Shown: positions 25,922 to 39,500, numbered from the stretch's first letter. The stretch is 64,000 bases of DNA from Neurospora crassa OR74A (GCF_000182925.2 NC_026501.1:1922001-1986000), one strand, 5' to 3'. The notes: a model not told the origin generated them from the letters alone. A program made the numbers and translations.

Positions 25922-28530
25922 CATTACACTACTTCATAACTACCTCTACAGTACGCCACAATATGTTGTGTGCCTGGCGCCTGCGCCTGAATTGCTCCAT
26001 GCAAACCCCCAGCAATAAGCAAAAGAAAAACCACATGCCGATTTGCACGTTTTCATTTTCCCCTGCGTCTCCCCAACCGCCTCTGTTTTGCAGGAAAGCC
26101 CACCAGCCAGGTTTCCAGGGCCAGAGATCGGCGAGGAGGGCAGCACGGACACGAGCGGACTCCCTGCTTTCTATTACATAGGACCATGTTTACATTTCAA
26201 AGGGGAACCTCTTAGAACCTGCCTGTAAAACGTGTTTCCCAAAAGACAATTGAGAATCCCGTCATTGATTCTACCTCTCAATATAAGCTCCAAAACTATA
26301 CCTGAGACTCGATAATCAAAGTCGTGCGGCCCTCATTCAGTCTTTCCTCCCAATGCCGAACCGCAAACGGCTAGATTATACAGCAGATACATATGACCAT
26401 TGACCTCAGATGACAGATATGAGACCAGTACGCCCGAACTATATGCCAAACACAAGAGGTATGATGTGAGAAGAAATCTTTCAACCCAATCTCTGTGTGG
26501 GCTTGTCAGCTTAGGCTCACCTTCCGAATGGACCCGAACCAGTACCCATCGGACGAATAGAGGCAAGAGAGTGGGTGGGATGACGCCGAGAGGAAAAAGC
26601 TTGACTAACAGATGACCGTCCCTTAGAGATGCTCATCTCACGTGTGCGAGCACTGGTGATGGTTGACCACAATTTGTTGCTTCGAAAAATGACCATCGGC
26701 ACCAGTCGGGACTGGCTGCTGAATGTTCTTATGATGGTGCAGTGGTGGTAACAATGCAAACCGGCTACCCAGCTGGCAGTGAACGAAGGACCTAGATGCA
26801 ACCCGGGATTACGTCTCTGATTCCATACCACATTTTCCCGCGAAGGCTCCTGAAGACATGGGCAATTACCGTGGTACCGAAGAAATGCAACAAACTAGAG
26901 AGCTGTCGAGCGCTGCAAGACGGACATCATCGTGTTCCTGGTCCAGGAAGCTTTGTGAAGCCTGCCGACTGATGTTCGATGCCATTTTCGCAGTTTATGC
27001 AGCGCACAAGGTTGAATGCCGTTTCCCAGTGAGTCAACAGGAATGAAGAGAGAATAGCCATCATTGAACTGGTATTGGCGGAGATAGCGAACTCCATCTA
27101 GGCAGTCGAGTTGAGAAACGCTATATCGTGGCATGGTCGGTCCATTGTCATTGGCGGTTGTTGTTGTTGCCACAATTCCATTGATGGGCCATCCGCGGTT
27201 CTGGTGGTGTTTTGTCGACATACCTCTTGTATATCCGTAAATAAGCGTCTCATTAGACAGCTCATGATTCCAGGGACGAGTCAAGACGCGTTAGAATATG
27301 AGCCAGACCGTTCTAGCAAGCCAAAAGCGAAAAGCAATCCAGAAGGTCCACGAAAACAGTCGGGCCAAAACCAGCAACACCGTTCCAAATCAAACCAGTG
27401 GCGATTCCGGGGCGGGCTTGGTCGCCATGACTCGAATGAAAACCCGGAAAATCCAGTGTATGCGGCCAATTCTGGTTGATCCGAGTGGAAGTTCCAAGAC
27501 AAGAAAGATGAAAAAAGAAGAACAATGTTTCCTTGATTCAAGCTGTGTCCAGTTAGTTATCTTGGAAACGGAACATGAGGCTGTCCAAATCAGAGTGCAA
27601 GCCGTGGGCAGAAATTGGAGTACCGTATTTCGGTCCGAGGGGTCAATTGATATATACACTCTTCCAGAGGCTTACTCACCTTGCTGTCCGTCCATGGCTT
27701 GAATCTTCCGGTCAGTGAAGAGGCGAATCCGTTTTCAGGACTCGGGAGATTGTTAGCGAGGAAGACTCCTAATCCCGGGGAGGAATGGCTTCAAGGTATA
27801 AACGCAAACGCCTCGAGCGGAGGACGTGGACGTTATCCCGAGAGCCATTCCGGACAGCAAGGAGAGGCCGATATCCACTACACACAAAGACGCCAGAACC
27901 TCGAGCCGCTCTTCATTTTTTTCCCAAATCCAGTGAAGTTTCCCGGTCCGTGGTATAATGCATCTCTCCATATCGTCCTCGAAGCGAGAACAGAAAAGGA
28001 AATTAGGAAAAAAAAAAAAGAGAAAAAAAAGAAAAGAAAAAAAGAAATCACACAACCCGTAACATTAATCGAAGAGTAAACTCGAGCGACAGCACCACCG
28101 TCCAATGCGGCAGCTGTCTGCAAGGTGCCATAGTCCAGATGTTTGGTAGGCACCAGAGAATCCGTGTTCTGGTAAAACCAAGGACAGAAATGCCGATAAT
28201 CCAGGGATGCAAGTACCGTGGGAATGGTGTTGCTGTATCAAAGTCGAGCCGCCGGAGCAGAGTCAAGATCCAAACTTCCAGAGATGCAACTTGCAGCTCT
28301 CGAGGTTTCCGCGCACCTCTTTTTTCTCCTAGGTCTATCCGTGGATCAGATCATTATCAGGCCGAAAAGTAACCGGGATCCTGGTATGAGACAATGAAAC
28401 AGAAATAATAGAGAACTCCGGGTTCCGAGGTATTAGCAAAGCATTAATAACAGCCCATAAGACCTCCAACGTCTTGCGACGGGCAGGTCTAGGGCCGTCA
28501 AAGTCAAAAAGACCTGCGTGTCGCTAGCAA
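25334..28530. other. Gap between the mobile element and the RfeG-like gene
   Basis: No gene recognised. Notable are an A41 run at 25880-25920 and an A/G-rich stretch near 28005-28045. Open frames up to 134 codons (for example 27298-27702 on the plus strand) look like chance. The part adjoining 28531 should include the 3' untranslated region of the RfeG-like gene. Confidence 0.45.
25880..25920 (+). repeat. Poly(A) tract, 41 A
   Basis: The longest homopolymer in the window. A run this long can mark the 3' end of a retroposed sequence, but I see no target duplication or recognisable upstream retroelement, so it may be simple slippage. Confidence 0.85.
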
Positions 28531-30032
28531 TTAGCGGATTTGCCGGTGCCTGGCACGATCTCTGTCGTCACGTTCCTGCTCCGGGCGGCGATTGCGGTGT
28601 TGTTCCCGTTCTCGTTCCCTGGGCTCCGAGTCGCGACCGGGACTCCGGCGTGGGGCAGGTGACGGCCCGCTGTTTGCCATTTGGGCTGGTGTACTACTGT
28701 TTGACGTGGGGACCTGTGAGAGCACAGGAGGCTGATGGTTATCAAACGGGGGCTCTGGGATGTGACCGTACCCTTGCCGTGTTGGCGTTGGACCTGCGGG
28801 GGAGCCTAGATTATCAGATGAAGCCTGCGCTGGGTTCGTTGTTGCCACATTATACGCACCACCACGGCCATACAGAGGATCGGCTGAGTAAGCCTGAGTG
28901 GCCGAACTTCCAGGAATCGGCGCACCATAGTACTGATCCGGGGCTGGTGGATAACCAGGGGCGCCATTGGTGGGAGCATACATTGGCCTAACAGGGGCAG
29001 CAGAAGAGATCGCAGGGTGAGGCGGCATCCTTGGAGGCTCCGACGTCACATAATTCGGCTGTGTCCGGTAATCTGAGCCCATCACGTAGGAAGCTTCCTG
29101 TCCAACTTGTCCATAGCCGCCAGCCGGCATAGGAGGAGGGGCCGCCATGCCAGGGTATCTATCTCCGGTATTGGGGGGTCCGGGCGAGTACTGCGGAGCG
29201 GGAGGATTGGTCGGGTAAGGAGGGTACGCCTGGGGAGGATATTGTGCTGGAATGCCAGCAGCCTGGGGAGTATACGAAACGGGCGGATAAGTAGGAGGAC
29301 CTGGCTGTGGCGGCCCTGGGTACGCATTCGGCGGAGGATAAACCGGGTTTTTGGGGGCGCTAGGCTGTGGGGGATAGTCAACATCCATGGCATTGTCCCT
29401 GGCGTAGGCATCGTAGTGTTCTTGTTCCCGTTGGCGGTTTTTCCATGTGCTGTAATCAGAGGACCCACGGTTCTGCTCGCGCTGGCCTGTGGGCGAGTTA
29501 GAGCTTCTCACAAACGTTGAGCCATTGTGCTGGCTAGAGTGTATTGTACCTCCAGTGCCACCACCTGACCTGGACGCAGCACGTCTCTCTTGCTCCCATC
29601 GAGCAGAGTCGGCCTTTAGGTCTTGAATCATCGCCTGCAGAGCCACCTTGTTCAGCTTCAAGTCTTTGCCAACGCGCAAGCTTGTGCGTGAGCTGGCTGC
29701 GAGGACTCACCGATGTCAGATTGCGATAGGCGGTGATGAAGTAGCCTTGGGTCACACGGCCGTCTGGTGACTATGAGGCGAGCAGCTGTAAGTGACAGTT
29801 CCTCACAATATTACGCTCAAATGCGTGAGGCCGAAGAGGAAAGAAATTCTCGGTCGAAGGGGCGTACCTCGTAAGTTCCAGGGCGTACAAGTGCATCGTT
29901 TCCGAGGTACCTGCAAATGTCGGAGGTGATGACTTCGCGGTCGATACCGTCGCGGGGCACGAAGTATTCGTTCTGGCGCGCAGTCGAGGGCTGAGGGGCC
30001 TGAGCTGGCCTGTTGCCCGGTCTTGCCGCCAT
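28531..30032 (-). CDS. RfeG-like protein (putative transcription factor)
   Basis: Predicted 442-residue protein in three minus-strand exons: 30032-29868, 29770-29711 and 29634-28531. Introns are 97 and 76 bp with GTACGC/GTGAGT donors. The ATG context is good (GCCGCCATGG read on the complement). The conserved part is the first ~100 residues, with the segments NEYFVPRDGIDREVIT, DICRYLGNDALV, RPGTYE, QGYFITAYRNLTS and DLKADSARWEQERR. These match proteins annotated as RfeG in aspergilli and many other fungi. The rest is rich in Pro, Tyr, Gly and Ala (prion-like, disordered) and ends in a charged Arg/Glu/Asp tail. I see no classical DNA-binding domain, so 'transcription factor' is an inherited name; an RNA-associated scaffold role is equally possible. 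Confidence 0.8.
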
Positions 30033-30179
30033 GGTGATTGCGGATAGGGCGTGGTGGTCCGAAGAGCAAGACAAGAGGATGATGTAGGTCCAAAGAGATC
30101 AAAAATCGGCGATCGAAACGGCGTTGCGTATAAGAGCTATGGACGTGAGGTGAGAAAAAGGACGTTGCAAGTGCGGGCC

Positions 30180-30275
30180 GATGATGGGACAGCAGGCAGG
30201 GGAGAAAGAGACCGAATTTTGGGAAGAAGGGATGAACGAGAAAGAGGGGAGGCCGGGAAGAAATGGACGCCTGGC
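30180..30275 (-). promoter_or_regulatory. CT-rich tract upstream of the RfeG-like gene
   Basis: The plus strand is purine-dominated here, so the minus strand is C/T-rich, 150-240 bp before the ATG at 30032. This fits the promoter/leader tracts seen before other genes in this window. Composition is the only evidence. Confidence 0.35.
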
Positions 30276-33200
30276 TGAGTTTAGGTTGTGCCAAAGTGGG
30301 CCGTCGTGGTTGCGTGGGTGGGATGGAAGAACTTGTGAGGCACTCCTGGCAACTTGGCTGGGCCTGGCAGAGCGGTACGTCTAGCAGGTATCCTCAACCC
30401 TGGGCTGTATGTATGTCAAGAGGTAACCGGAGCGAACAACCCGTGGACAGGCGGGAAAAAGACAGGAAAAATGGGTGAGTGGAGGTGACTAGATTGGCCG
30501 GCTTACACTGCAAATCCGCGCTGAGCTTGACCACAGCGGGCCTACAAGGGCAACACGAGTGACTCTCTGCTGGTCTGGCTCTTGTACACTACGTAGTCTA
30601 TATGTGTGCCGTACGCTGGAGAGAGTGTGTCCGCACCCCCGTCACCTCGTCCTATGTATGTAACACGTTGGGCAGGCAGTTAGACAAGGCTAATACCTAA
30701 GGGGAAGCTACACTACCCAGCCAGCCAGACCTGGCGAGCACACGAGAAACCTTTCTGTAAGGACACTGCTGCTCCGCGGTCTGTACCCGAGTTTTGTGCT
30801 TGCTGCTTCCTGGTGCAAATGCGATGCGAACCTAGGTATCGGGTCCTCTCCTGCGTCTCTCGGCGTCTCGCTCGTCAACAGCGAGAACAGATTCGGAATG
30901 GAGAATGGGGAATGGAGAATTGTGGGTGACACTAGGCCGAACTCTGATGGAGAATGGGGCACGGAATCCGCAGGGCATCGGCAGGGCAGCAGGGGCATCT
31001 GCTGACAACGAGCACAAGCAGCAGGAACAGGAGCCAAAAAGAGCGGACGAGAAGCTGACTGACAGCAACCAGATCGGCCAGAATACGGAATGCCTTGCAG
31101 ATGGGATGGGGGTTGACAGCAACTTCAAGGATAGAGTGAGGGGCTTGAGAAGGTCGGGAGGCAGCACCAGGAGGTCCCACCCAGGGTTGGTTTTCTGGAT
31201 ACATGGCGGTAGGGACCCGGTGTCTGCCAATGGGAGCGCGTTACGCTAATGTATCGTTGAACTTATAGTCGCCACAGCAGCGCGGCCTAAAACGACGACG
31301 ACAGTACGAATGCTCAATGGTGAATGATGGCTTGGATAGATGGCAGCCATACTTGGCCAACAGGGCGGCCGAGTCAACTTTAACAAATGTGGCCAAGCAC
31401 AGCCGAGCATAGCAAACCACGACGTCAAAGTGAGGCTTGATAGGAAAAGCAGTTTGTGCACATGGACAGCCAGTGAAACGATATGACAAACAGCTTATCT
31501 TATACAACCGTACCCTCCCTCCCTTTTTCTTTCTTTCTCCTTTTCTTCACCGGCCAGGACGGCCTCGGAAGAGAGGCGTGGGAGACATTGGTTGGCTCTA
31601 GGGGACCCGATGTGGGCTACTGCCTTTAGGGGCTGCAGCAAGCGAAAGAGGCAGTCCTGCCAACCACTGAAAAACGACTCGAGATAGCCCAAGGACGGGG
31701 GCGGATGGAGCAATGGACGATGCCAGTGCTGATGGAAGACACAAAGGCGTACAGGCTCAGGAGAGATTAAAAAAAAAAAAATGCGGTGTGAAGATTGGCA
31801 AGCGTTGGGCTGTAAGTCTGTGGAGTGGAAGGCAAGCTTGAAATCGCTTCAGGTCGAAAGTCAACTTTTGCCCATTGTCGACAGGTGATAATGGAGTCGT
31901 TAACCTGCTTGCTACACTATACATTGGCGGAAAAGGTGCACTTGGTACCTAGGAGCGACCTTGCTAGACGCCGTCACCTGCCAGAGTGCGCTTTACGCCT
32001 TTAGGGATTATAGGTGTCAACAATCGGCCTGCCAGACTGGAGACTCCAGTGCCAATTGCCAAGTAGTGCAAACAGTCAGAAGTCAAACCTGGTGATGAGG
32101 CTGGCGTTGTTTTTTGACTTCCATTCTGAGGATTCTATTGGCTGTGTGGGTTGTTGTGGAAACGCCACAATCGCACGCGGAGGTGTGGGTGCCAATTAAT
32201 CAACCGCAGGCGTCAACCCTCGGTGGTAACTCGTACCAGTCAAGAAAGAAATGGACACAGAGCGCTGCCAACGCCATACATACTGTAAAAGATTTTCCAG
32301 CGTCAAGGTGAACGCAAGGAAGGCCGCTGTTTTGGTAGTGGGTATTCGGTGACCCGTTTGGGCGTCAAGGGCGCAAAACATGAGCTCGACCGGGTGCGCA
32401 AAGATAAACTGAATGTGGGGACAATGAAGGCCTGACTTCAGACGGAATCAATAAAGCCATTCGTTGAGAAAATCATACCACAAAAGTTGATGTCAATAGA
32501 AGACATTTCGGATTTATACATAAGGAACAAAACGACCTCAAATGTCTACTACTGTGTGGTGCCATGAGGTCGTCTACCGACGGGTCTGGATGTCTTGCGT
32601 AGAATCAAGGCGGTCTTCGCAGAGTCACTGTCATATAGCACTCAATATTTAGGCGGCAAGCCTATGGTGATGGTTGGGAAGAGATGGACAACCAATGTGA
32701 TTACATATCGAAAGCTGAAGGGTCGGGGCCAGACGCCAGACAGTGCTGGCTGACAGGCTGAAGGTGGCACATGGATGAAAGAGTCGCTTCGTCGCCGTGA
32801 CATGTGTGAGGACAAGAATTCAAGAAATCATTTCGAGCATCCGACATGGTTTCCACATACCAATGGGTCGCCGACGTCGTGTGTGGAATTATGACCTATA
32901 TGCCCATGCCGTAGCTTCTTCCACGCGGGTTGAAATGCATTTAAGACAAATTGGGCTAGCGAAAGGCTGTGTGAAGATACTTTCTAGTGGGCTTCGTGAT
33001 GGAGACGCAATGGGGAAGCAATGGATCTGGGAACGGGCGGGTTCTGGCAACAATCGGGTATCAATGCGTCTGGAAGTCTGGAAGCCCAACCTTTCTGCAA
33101 CGCCGCAAGCTGCCGCATGAGATGGGGTCTCCTCGCAGCCAATCAGCTTTGTCCGATGCTTCGGTTGGTGAGGGTGTAAGCTCGACAACAAGGCGGCCGT

Positions 33201-34036
33201 TTGGCTCTGAGCACGCTCACTGCCCCTAGTGATCATGGCCGAATTGATCCTTTCTTCCCACATCGGCAAGTAACCCTAGTGCAGAACATGCTCCTGCGTC
33301 GTATTTTTATTCTGGTGTACCAACCAAAGGGGCACATGCCGTCTCCGCCAGTTTGTCATACAGGGCCCCGATCATGACGAGTATCTGGACGCCAAATCAG
33401 ACACAGACATTGACGACACTTTTTGTCCGTTTGTCTGGAGCTTTCTTGCTTCCGTCATGGTCCATGTTTGCCATAACAGTCTCCCGATGCTTTCGTGGAA
33501 GTCCCTTAAACTTACGAGTCTCTCAGTGACCTGTGAGGAAATCGAGCAGCAACTCTCACGAGCTCAACTCATTGCGCGCAGATTGAAGTTTTATCTTCCA
33601 GAGGGCGTTCCAACAAGTATAGGAGCTTGATAGCCTCCCCATAGATTCGGCTGCCATGTAGCAAAATGTGCTTCACGAGATTTTCGGAAGTGAGACTGCC
33701 GACCCGTTACCACCCATTAAATGCCAGAAGGGCATCGTGGATCTGTCCAAGCATTGATTGGTTTGTCCCTGGATTCTCGGTCACCGCCAGAACGCAGACT
33801 TTGGTGAGATGCCGTAGTCAATCCCGTCGCGCAGCTGAAGACGAACACCTGCAGCGAATCTGAAGAGCAAACCGTCCTCCACAAAGACTGCATGTGCAAT
33901 CTTGAATAGCTTGGTCAGAGGCACCTTTTGATATCAAGCGTCGTGTTGTGGATTCATGCATTGAATTCTCCACCTGTGCGCTCATGTCACTTTGCCGTTT
34001 TCAGGGCATCGTGTCATGAAAATCGCGATAGCCTGT
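30276..34036. other. 3.8-kb gap without a recognised gene
   Basis: This lies between the RfeG-like promoter and the polymerase eta stop. Short open frames on both strands do not look like protein. An A13 run occurs near 31769. Composition is ordinary and no terminal repeats are visible. Confidence 0.45.
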
Positions 34037-36117
34037 TCAACCGAACTTGAGTTTGCTTTGCCCGCGCTCGACCTTCTTAGGTCTACCTTGTCGCTTCGGC
34101 ATCGTGCTTGTGGATTTTTGATTGCCGGCACGCGAGCTAGACGCTGATGGCTGATTGACGAATGTCTGGCTGACACGTTCTTGTTCTTGGAGCTCTTTGG
34201 CAAAATGCCAGTCCTGATGGCTTTGCAGTTCCTCGGGGCTATCGAGGCTGGCGTTGCATCGCGAGCACGTCAATGTGATGATTGGGCCGGGTTCTGATTC
34301 AGACTTCCCGTTATATACCTCATCGCCTTTGCCCACCCCCTCTGAACCGGCCGGCTCACCTGACATGACCTCCTCTTTCAGGGTGCCCAACCTTTGACCG
34401 CTTTGACCACTGATGGCCGTATCGTCGGAGCCCAACCCAGGATTAGCACCGTGGGATAACTCTCTCTTTGCGAAAAATCGTTCTATCCCGCCGTTATCCA
34501 GGCGCCTTCGCTTCTCTGCCGGGCGGATCTCGGTTTCAGAGTCAACCGTCGCTGTCCCTGACCCCGTCTTGCTTGCCTGAGCCTCCTCGCCCTTCAACAA
34601 GAAAGCGCCAATGCCCATGTTTCCAGTGACACCATCCTCAAATCCTCCAACGCTAAGGCTGAGGTTGGAACATGGCCAAACCTGACCCTCGGAAACAATC
34701 TGGCTTAACAAGTTCCTGGCCAGCTCTAGCAAACTCTCTTCGTCGAGCTTACGGCCTTGAGGGATAGGACCCTGACGTGACCGGGTTTGAGTGCCGTGAC
34801 GGTGATGGAGATTGATGGTCTTAGGCCTCCGCTTATTTTCCAAAACACCTTCTTCGACCAACCGGGAAAAAATGTCAGCGGCAAAAATGCGCAGCCATCT
34901 GACAGCCTGCTCGAAGGAGGTTATACTAGGACGAAAGGACTTGGCCGACAGCATCGACTTGATTTGGACGCGCGGGTTTACCTCGCTGGTATCGATCCCA
35001 CGCACGGTGTTGTAGACCCAGACGCCTGTGTCATCGCCTAGCTTCGATTTTAGCTGCTCCACCGAAGCGCTGAGCAAGTCTTTGACCGTGTCTGTGTGAA
35101 ACATCTGACTGATTTGTTCGCCCAGCTTGCCGCCAAGGTTCCGCATCTTTGTGAACTTGAAGTCGGACAGAAAATGCTGAATTGAACGATTCCGAAGCAC
35201 CGTCTGTTGGTTGGGCTTTCGGTAAGCCGAGCCCAACTTGCTCAACAGCTTATTACAGGCTACACCTGCGGAGCACGTGTATCCAAGCTTATCTTTGATG
35301 GCTATCCGCACCTTGCGCACAATTTCTGAGCCTATAAGAATAGCCACGTCGTCCCAGTCCGGATCCTCAAGTTCAGCGTTTTCGTCTGGCAGGTCTACCA
35401 GCGCATCAGCCTGCCAGTCGAGAGCGGTGATGGATGGCATGGGTAGCATCTCGGTCGGGTCATCGTATGGGGGAGGGTTGGCAAGCTCGGGAAAACGTTC
35501 GAGCAGGATAGTGTGCACTTGTGCCGAGAGGTCCATAAACACCTCATCGATGCTCGCTTTCTCCACCTTTTGAAGATGAGGTGGGAGTTCTTCTTTGATG
35601 ATAGCCAGAATCTTACGGGATTCAAGTCGGTAAGGGTCTAAGGACACTTTGTGCGTCGCCATGTTGGCCGCGGCATCCGGGTGGTAATCCCACTTGGCAT
35701 CGCCTTCTCTCCATGTTGCAACGTGTTGATGTATAAGATCCGGGCAGAGCTTTTTTGCTTCCGACACGTTGCAATGCCGGCCGATGCCAAAGCTACGAGC
35801 AGGATAGTTGACTGCAATCAATCCCTGCCTATACAAGGTCAGTTTGACGTCAGAGAATGCCCAATAGGCACATTTGGAGACTGGGTTTACCATTGCTGAA
35901 CGGCAACGGGCTTGTCGTCTGGTATCCCTAGTCGCACCATTTCTACCTGAGCGTAGAAGCAATCGAGATCCAGGTGAGCAATGACCCTGAGCGGACACGA
36001 AGTACTCGAGGCAGCGAGTTGCTGGATGTGACGATACGTGAACCGTGAACGCTTCATGCCGGGAGCGCCCGCGGGAGACAAGTCGCGAAAGGACTGCATA
36101 TGGGGCGGTGACGACAT
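34037..36117 (-). CDS. RAD30: DNA polymerase eta (Y-family translesion polymerase)
   Basis: Predicted 672-residue polymerase in two minus-strand exons, 36117-35891 and 35828-34037, with a 62-bp intron (donor GTAAAC, acceptor TATAG). It carries out error-free bypass of UV cyclobutane dimers in the nucleus. The palm carries HLDLDCFYAQVE at 48-59 (metal-binding Asp50) and SIDE at 168-171 (catalytic Asp170, Glu171). YPARSFGI follows the intron, and the helix-hairpin-helix and little-finger regions come next. GGIERFF at 522-528 resembles a PCNA-interacting PIP box. A ubiquitin-binding UBZ finger follows, with Cys597, Cys600, His613 and His617 in HQDWH. The basic C-terminal tail ends QSKLKFG, a possible second PCNA contact. 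Length is normal. The start was chosen as the first in-frame ATG of the open exon; Met7 or Met21 are alternatives. Confidence 0.95.
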
Positions 36118-37912
36118 GGCAGCGTATGGGCGGAATCTAAAGCCAAGGGTGTCGTCATTTTCATTCGGTCGGGCGGGCTATGAAGACGGGCCGGCTACGG
36201 CAATCAGAGTCGTGGTGATCGCGGATGGCCGAGAGACGTTCATCGGTGACGGAGGCGCATGAAGACGGCGTCGCGACGGGTGGTTGTGAGAGTGCCGAAG
36301 TCACGTCGAACGGAGCAAAAGCGCGCTAAGGTAAGGTGGGAACTGCCGCGTAGTCCAGTGTCCAGACTGCCCTGTGGAAACTGTTTGGAAGCTGACAGGA
36401 TCGGAGGAAGTTCGAGCCGGGAGGTCCCCCACAGCGGGTAACTCGATAGATACATCCGCGCCTATCAGTGATGAGATCCCCACGTGCGGGAGTCCCACCC
36501 TGCAGGTCACGACTCTGCTGTGCCAACTCCAGTTACATAGCTATGTACCTCTGGAGGCGGTAAATCATCATCGAACTGAAATGCAGAGCCGCGAAGTCAT
36601 CCCGCGTTTTAGCCTAACCCTTCAGTCCAAAAGGGCCCCTTCCCGCATATGCGAGATACGCTAGACATGTACACCTGACCTGAAGTTGATGTGGCAGAAC
36701 GAACGGTCCACAATACAGCCCGTATTCTGCCCAAACACGCCAATGCCTACATCGCCTAGTAAGGCGCGGGCGGGGGCAGGGGGGAAGGGGGGTTACATGA
36801 ACGGATGCTATCGATGTTGCGTTCGAGATATCTAATGTAGTGTAGGGACTTGCGCGCGGGGATACCTAGGCACCTTGCCGACTGCTCTAGTCTTGGAAAA
36901 CTCGAAGTCCTGGGCTACCATCACATATCAACACCACCTCACGGCATCACGACGACAGGGTTCTCAACCAGTTATATTGTGCCGAAGTCGCGGCTAGAAG
37001 TATGTGCTTTGAACATACAATCGTCTACAAGCAAATGCGCATGGTCCATCACACGTTCGACGAGCGACTTTAGTCCTGCCCTGGAGAAAGAACGAACGAG
37101 ATACTACAGCCAAATGGTCTCCTCCGATACTCTCTACGCAACCTGAGAATCGGGAACTTGAACCCAAATGACAACTCACCACCTGCATACATACTGAGTT
37201 ACCATATGTTCCACACGTGGGGGTTATACGATGCAATGAACCCTACGATACTACCAGTTCGCACGATGCATCATTTTCTGTTATCATCGGTTATCACTCG
37301 TCCTTCAGATTGCACTCGGATTTCCTTCGGTTCCGTCCACATCCTGTCAGTCCATGTTGGTCTCTCAGAGTTCCACTGGAGTTGCGTCACGCTATTGAGA
37401 TCAAGTACGCAGGGCTTACCATATTGGAGTCGGTTAGGTAGGAATCAAGCAGCGGCACTGCATGATTGCAATTGCAACAAGCGCCATGCTTCTGACCTTT
37501 ACGTTCAACGCTATCGAACTTCCACTTTTTCAGGATATGGGTAGTAACAAGGACTGTGCTCGGCCGGCTCGAAAAAAAAGTTTCGTGTGGATGGAGAGGG
37601 TAAAGTCACTGAAGAGGTTACCACAAAGGGGAACATGCTGGGAAGTTGTATAGAAATAGTACCTGACTTCGTTGGTGAAAGGAAGAAAGAGCCTCGAAAC
37701 ACTACCTGCTCATACCCGGAGAAATAGCAGTTCGACACCATACATGAGTGCCGACCGTAAGCCAGCATTAAAGTATCTAATCAAGAGTAAAAGAAACATG
37801 ACCGCCGGGCCCTTCGCTGAGCGCCGGCAAAAGTCTAGAAACCAAAATAGTATGGTAAACAGAGGACATAGACAAATGGAAGGGGGTATCTAGATTAATA
37901 AGTTGAAGTTGA
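36118..37912. other. Gap between the polymerase eta start and the Pfa5-like stop
   Basis: Holds the polymerase promoter and the 3' end of the neighbouring tandem gene. No gene recognised. A GGGGGCAGGGGGGAAGGGGGG-like G-rich patch lies at about 36771-36792. Confidence 0.45.
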
Positions 37913-39500
37913 TCACAAGTTCGCCGACCCATGGGCCCGGTCCTGTGATTCCTGCTCCTGCTTCTTTTGTTTCCTCTCTTTGGCCTGTGATTTCGACGAC
38001 AACTCCTTCTTCGATGTGGTAAACCCCTTCTCGTCGTCGGTTAGGTGCGGAAGCCTAAACCTTTCTCGCACTCGCAGATATATGGGGCCCATTTCGTAAA
38101 AGCTCTCGTTGTTCTCGTACGTTGCGCAAGGTGAGTCCTTGAGGGGCAGTAGCCAGTCAATGATGCTGTTGCCCATGACGGATTTCCAGTTTCGATAGAA
38201 GCCTAGATCCCACGGGTTCTCGCCCAGCTCGGTTTTCACGACAGCAAAGGTGCGCGTTGCGAGCATATCCCTCATATTGGCCACGCCTCTTGCACCGACG
38301 TCTCCAGGTAACGGAGTGCCCAAGTCTCCGGATTTCGATATCGGATATGTGACGACCTTGTACTTTTCACAGGATTGGATGCCTCTCGGGACCCGAATGG
38401 CCAGGTTATGCACGAAGTTTTTGGACTTGAGGTAGTCGATATTTGTCATGTTCTGCAGCGCATATCGCGCGGATGTGATGAACATGGTTACGGCAAAAAA
38501 TCCCAGAAGGCCGGATAAAGCCAATATGGCGACCACAAAACCATCAAGGCCGTGACCGGTATGAAGTCGTTGCCTCGTGCAAACAGCGCAAGCAGTGATA
38601 ACTACTATGGAGCAAAGCGATGCGTAAAACGTGAACTGGATGAAGTACTTAAACGCTGCGCACCAGGATTAGCCGAGTCCGCCATCAGATGTATCGATTA
38701 TTTCTTTCCACTTACACGTCTCACCCACGATTCCCCCAACCCACGGGCAATAGTGATCCATCTTCTTGACGCATCGATCGATTTCACTGCAGTGATGCGC
38801 CCTGTCTGGCTTCCAGGTGCAACAACTGTGACACCATCGCGGCTTTCCGTCTGATTCGCAGATAAAAACGTCTTTGCTGTAAAAGGACTCGAGCCCAGGG
38901 CTATCAGGGTCATCGTCTGGTCCGACATTACTGTAGGCGTTGGCCTCTATATCGCCGGTCTGTTTATGCTTGTGCCGTCGCCAACTTGGTTTCTCTTTTT
39001 CTTCTTTTTCCAACCGCCATATCGCTCGCTGCCCGAGGGGAACAACGCCGGGATTTAGTTGAATAACCAGGAATAGTCGTATATAGGTCAAGAGCATGAA
39101 CGTGAAAGTGACGAGGTAGAAGACGAGGAATGCGATCGCAGCGCTGGGTTCTTGACGCCTATGGAGGAAGTGATCCACTGTAAGAGGGTTCCGGTCAGTG
39201 GAAAAGCTCCGCGTCAGACGGACTTGCAGGAGCTCCACATCTGTCGGGGAGGGAACATGCTGGGTGACATCACCCGGGGACAGAGAGCAGTTATTGAAGT
39301 GGAAGTTGGAGATTGGGGAAAACAACCAGGGACATACCGCAGACTCTCTTGGCCGTGGTGTATGTTGTCAGACCGAAACACACAGCTAGGAAAACAGGCA
39401 TAAATCGCGTCACCCATCTCGTCTCGGACCGGCGCGCTCGAACGGAACTCATTTCGTCCCCAACCCTCAAGGCATGGAATGTGGTGTTGTCGTAGCGCAA
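37913..39500 (-). CDS. PFA5: Palmitoyltransferase with DHYC active site (Pfa5-like)
   Basis: Predicted 455-residue integral membrane protein S-acyltransferase in three minus-strand exons: 39500-39338, 39177-38716 and 38655-37913. Introns are 160 and 60 bp (donors GTATGT and GTAAGT). It would attach palmitate to cysteines of target proteins. The order is two N-terminal membrane segments (about 31-50 and 68-92), a cytosolic Cys-rich domain with [15 protein letters not shown], then DHYCPWVGG with DHYC at 195-198. Cys198 is the acyl carrier. Two further membrane segments follow, then QNMTNIDYL, matching the TTxE-type motif. DHYC in place of DHHC is characteristic of yeast Pfa5 and Akr1; no ankyrin repeats precede it, so Pfa5 is favoured. 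The C-terminal tail is Lys/Glu/Gln-rich and probably disordered. Confidence 0.9.

Noticed and set aside
26895-27284. 129-codon minus-strand frame
   Set aside because: No recognisable motif, codon choice looks random, and no adjoining exons were found.
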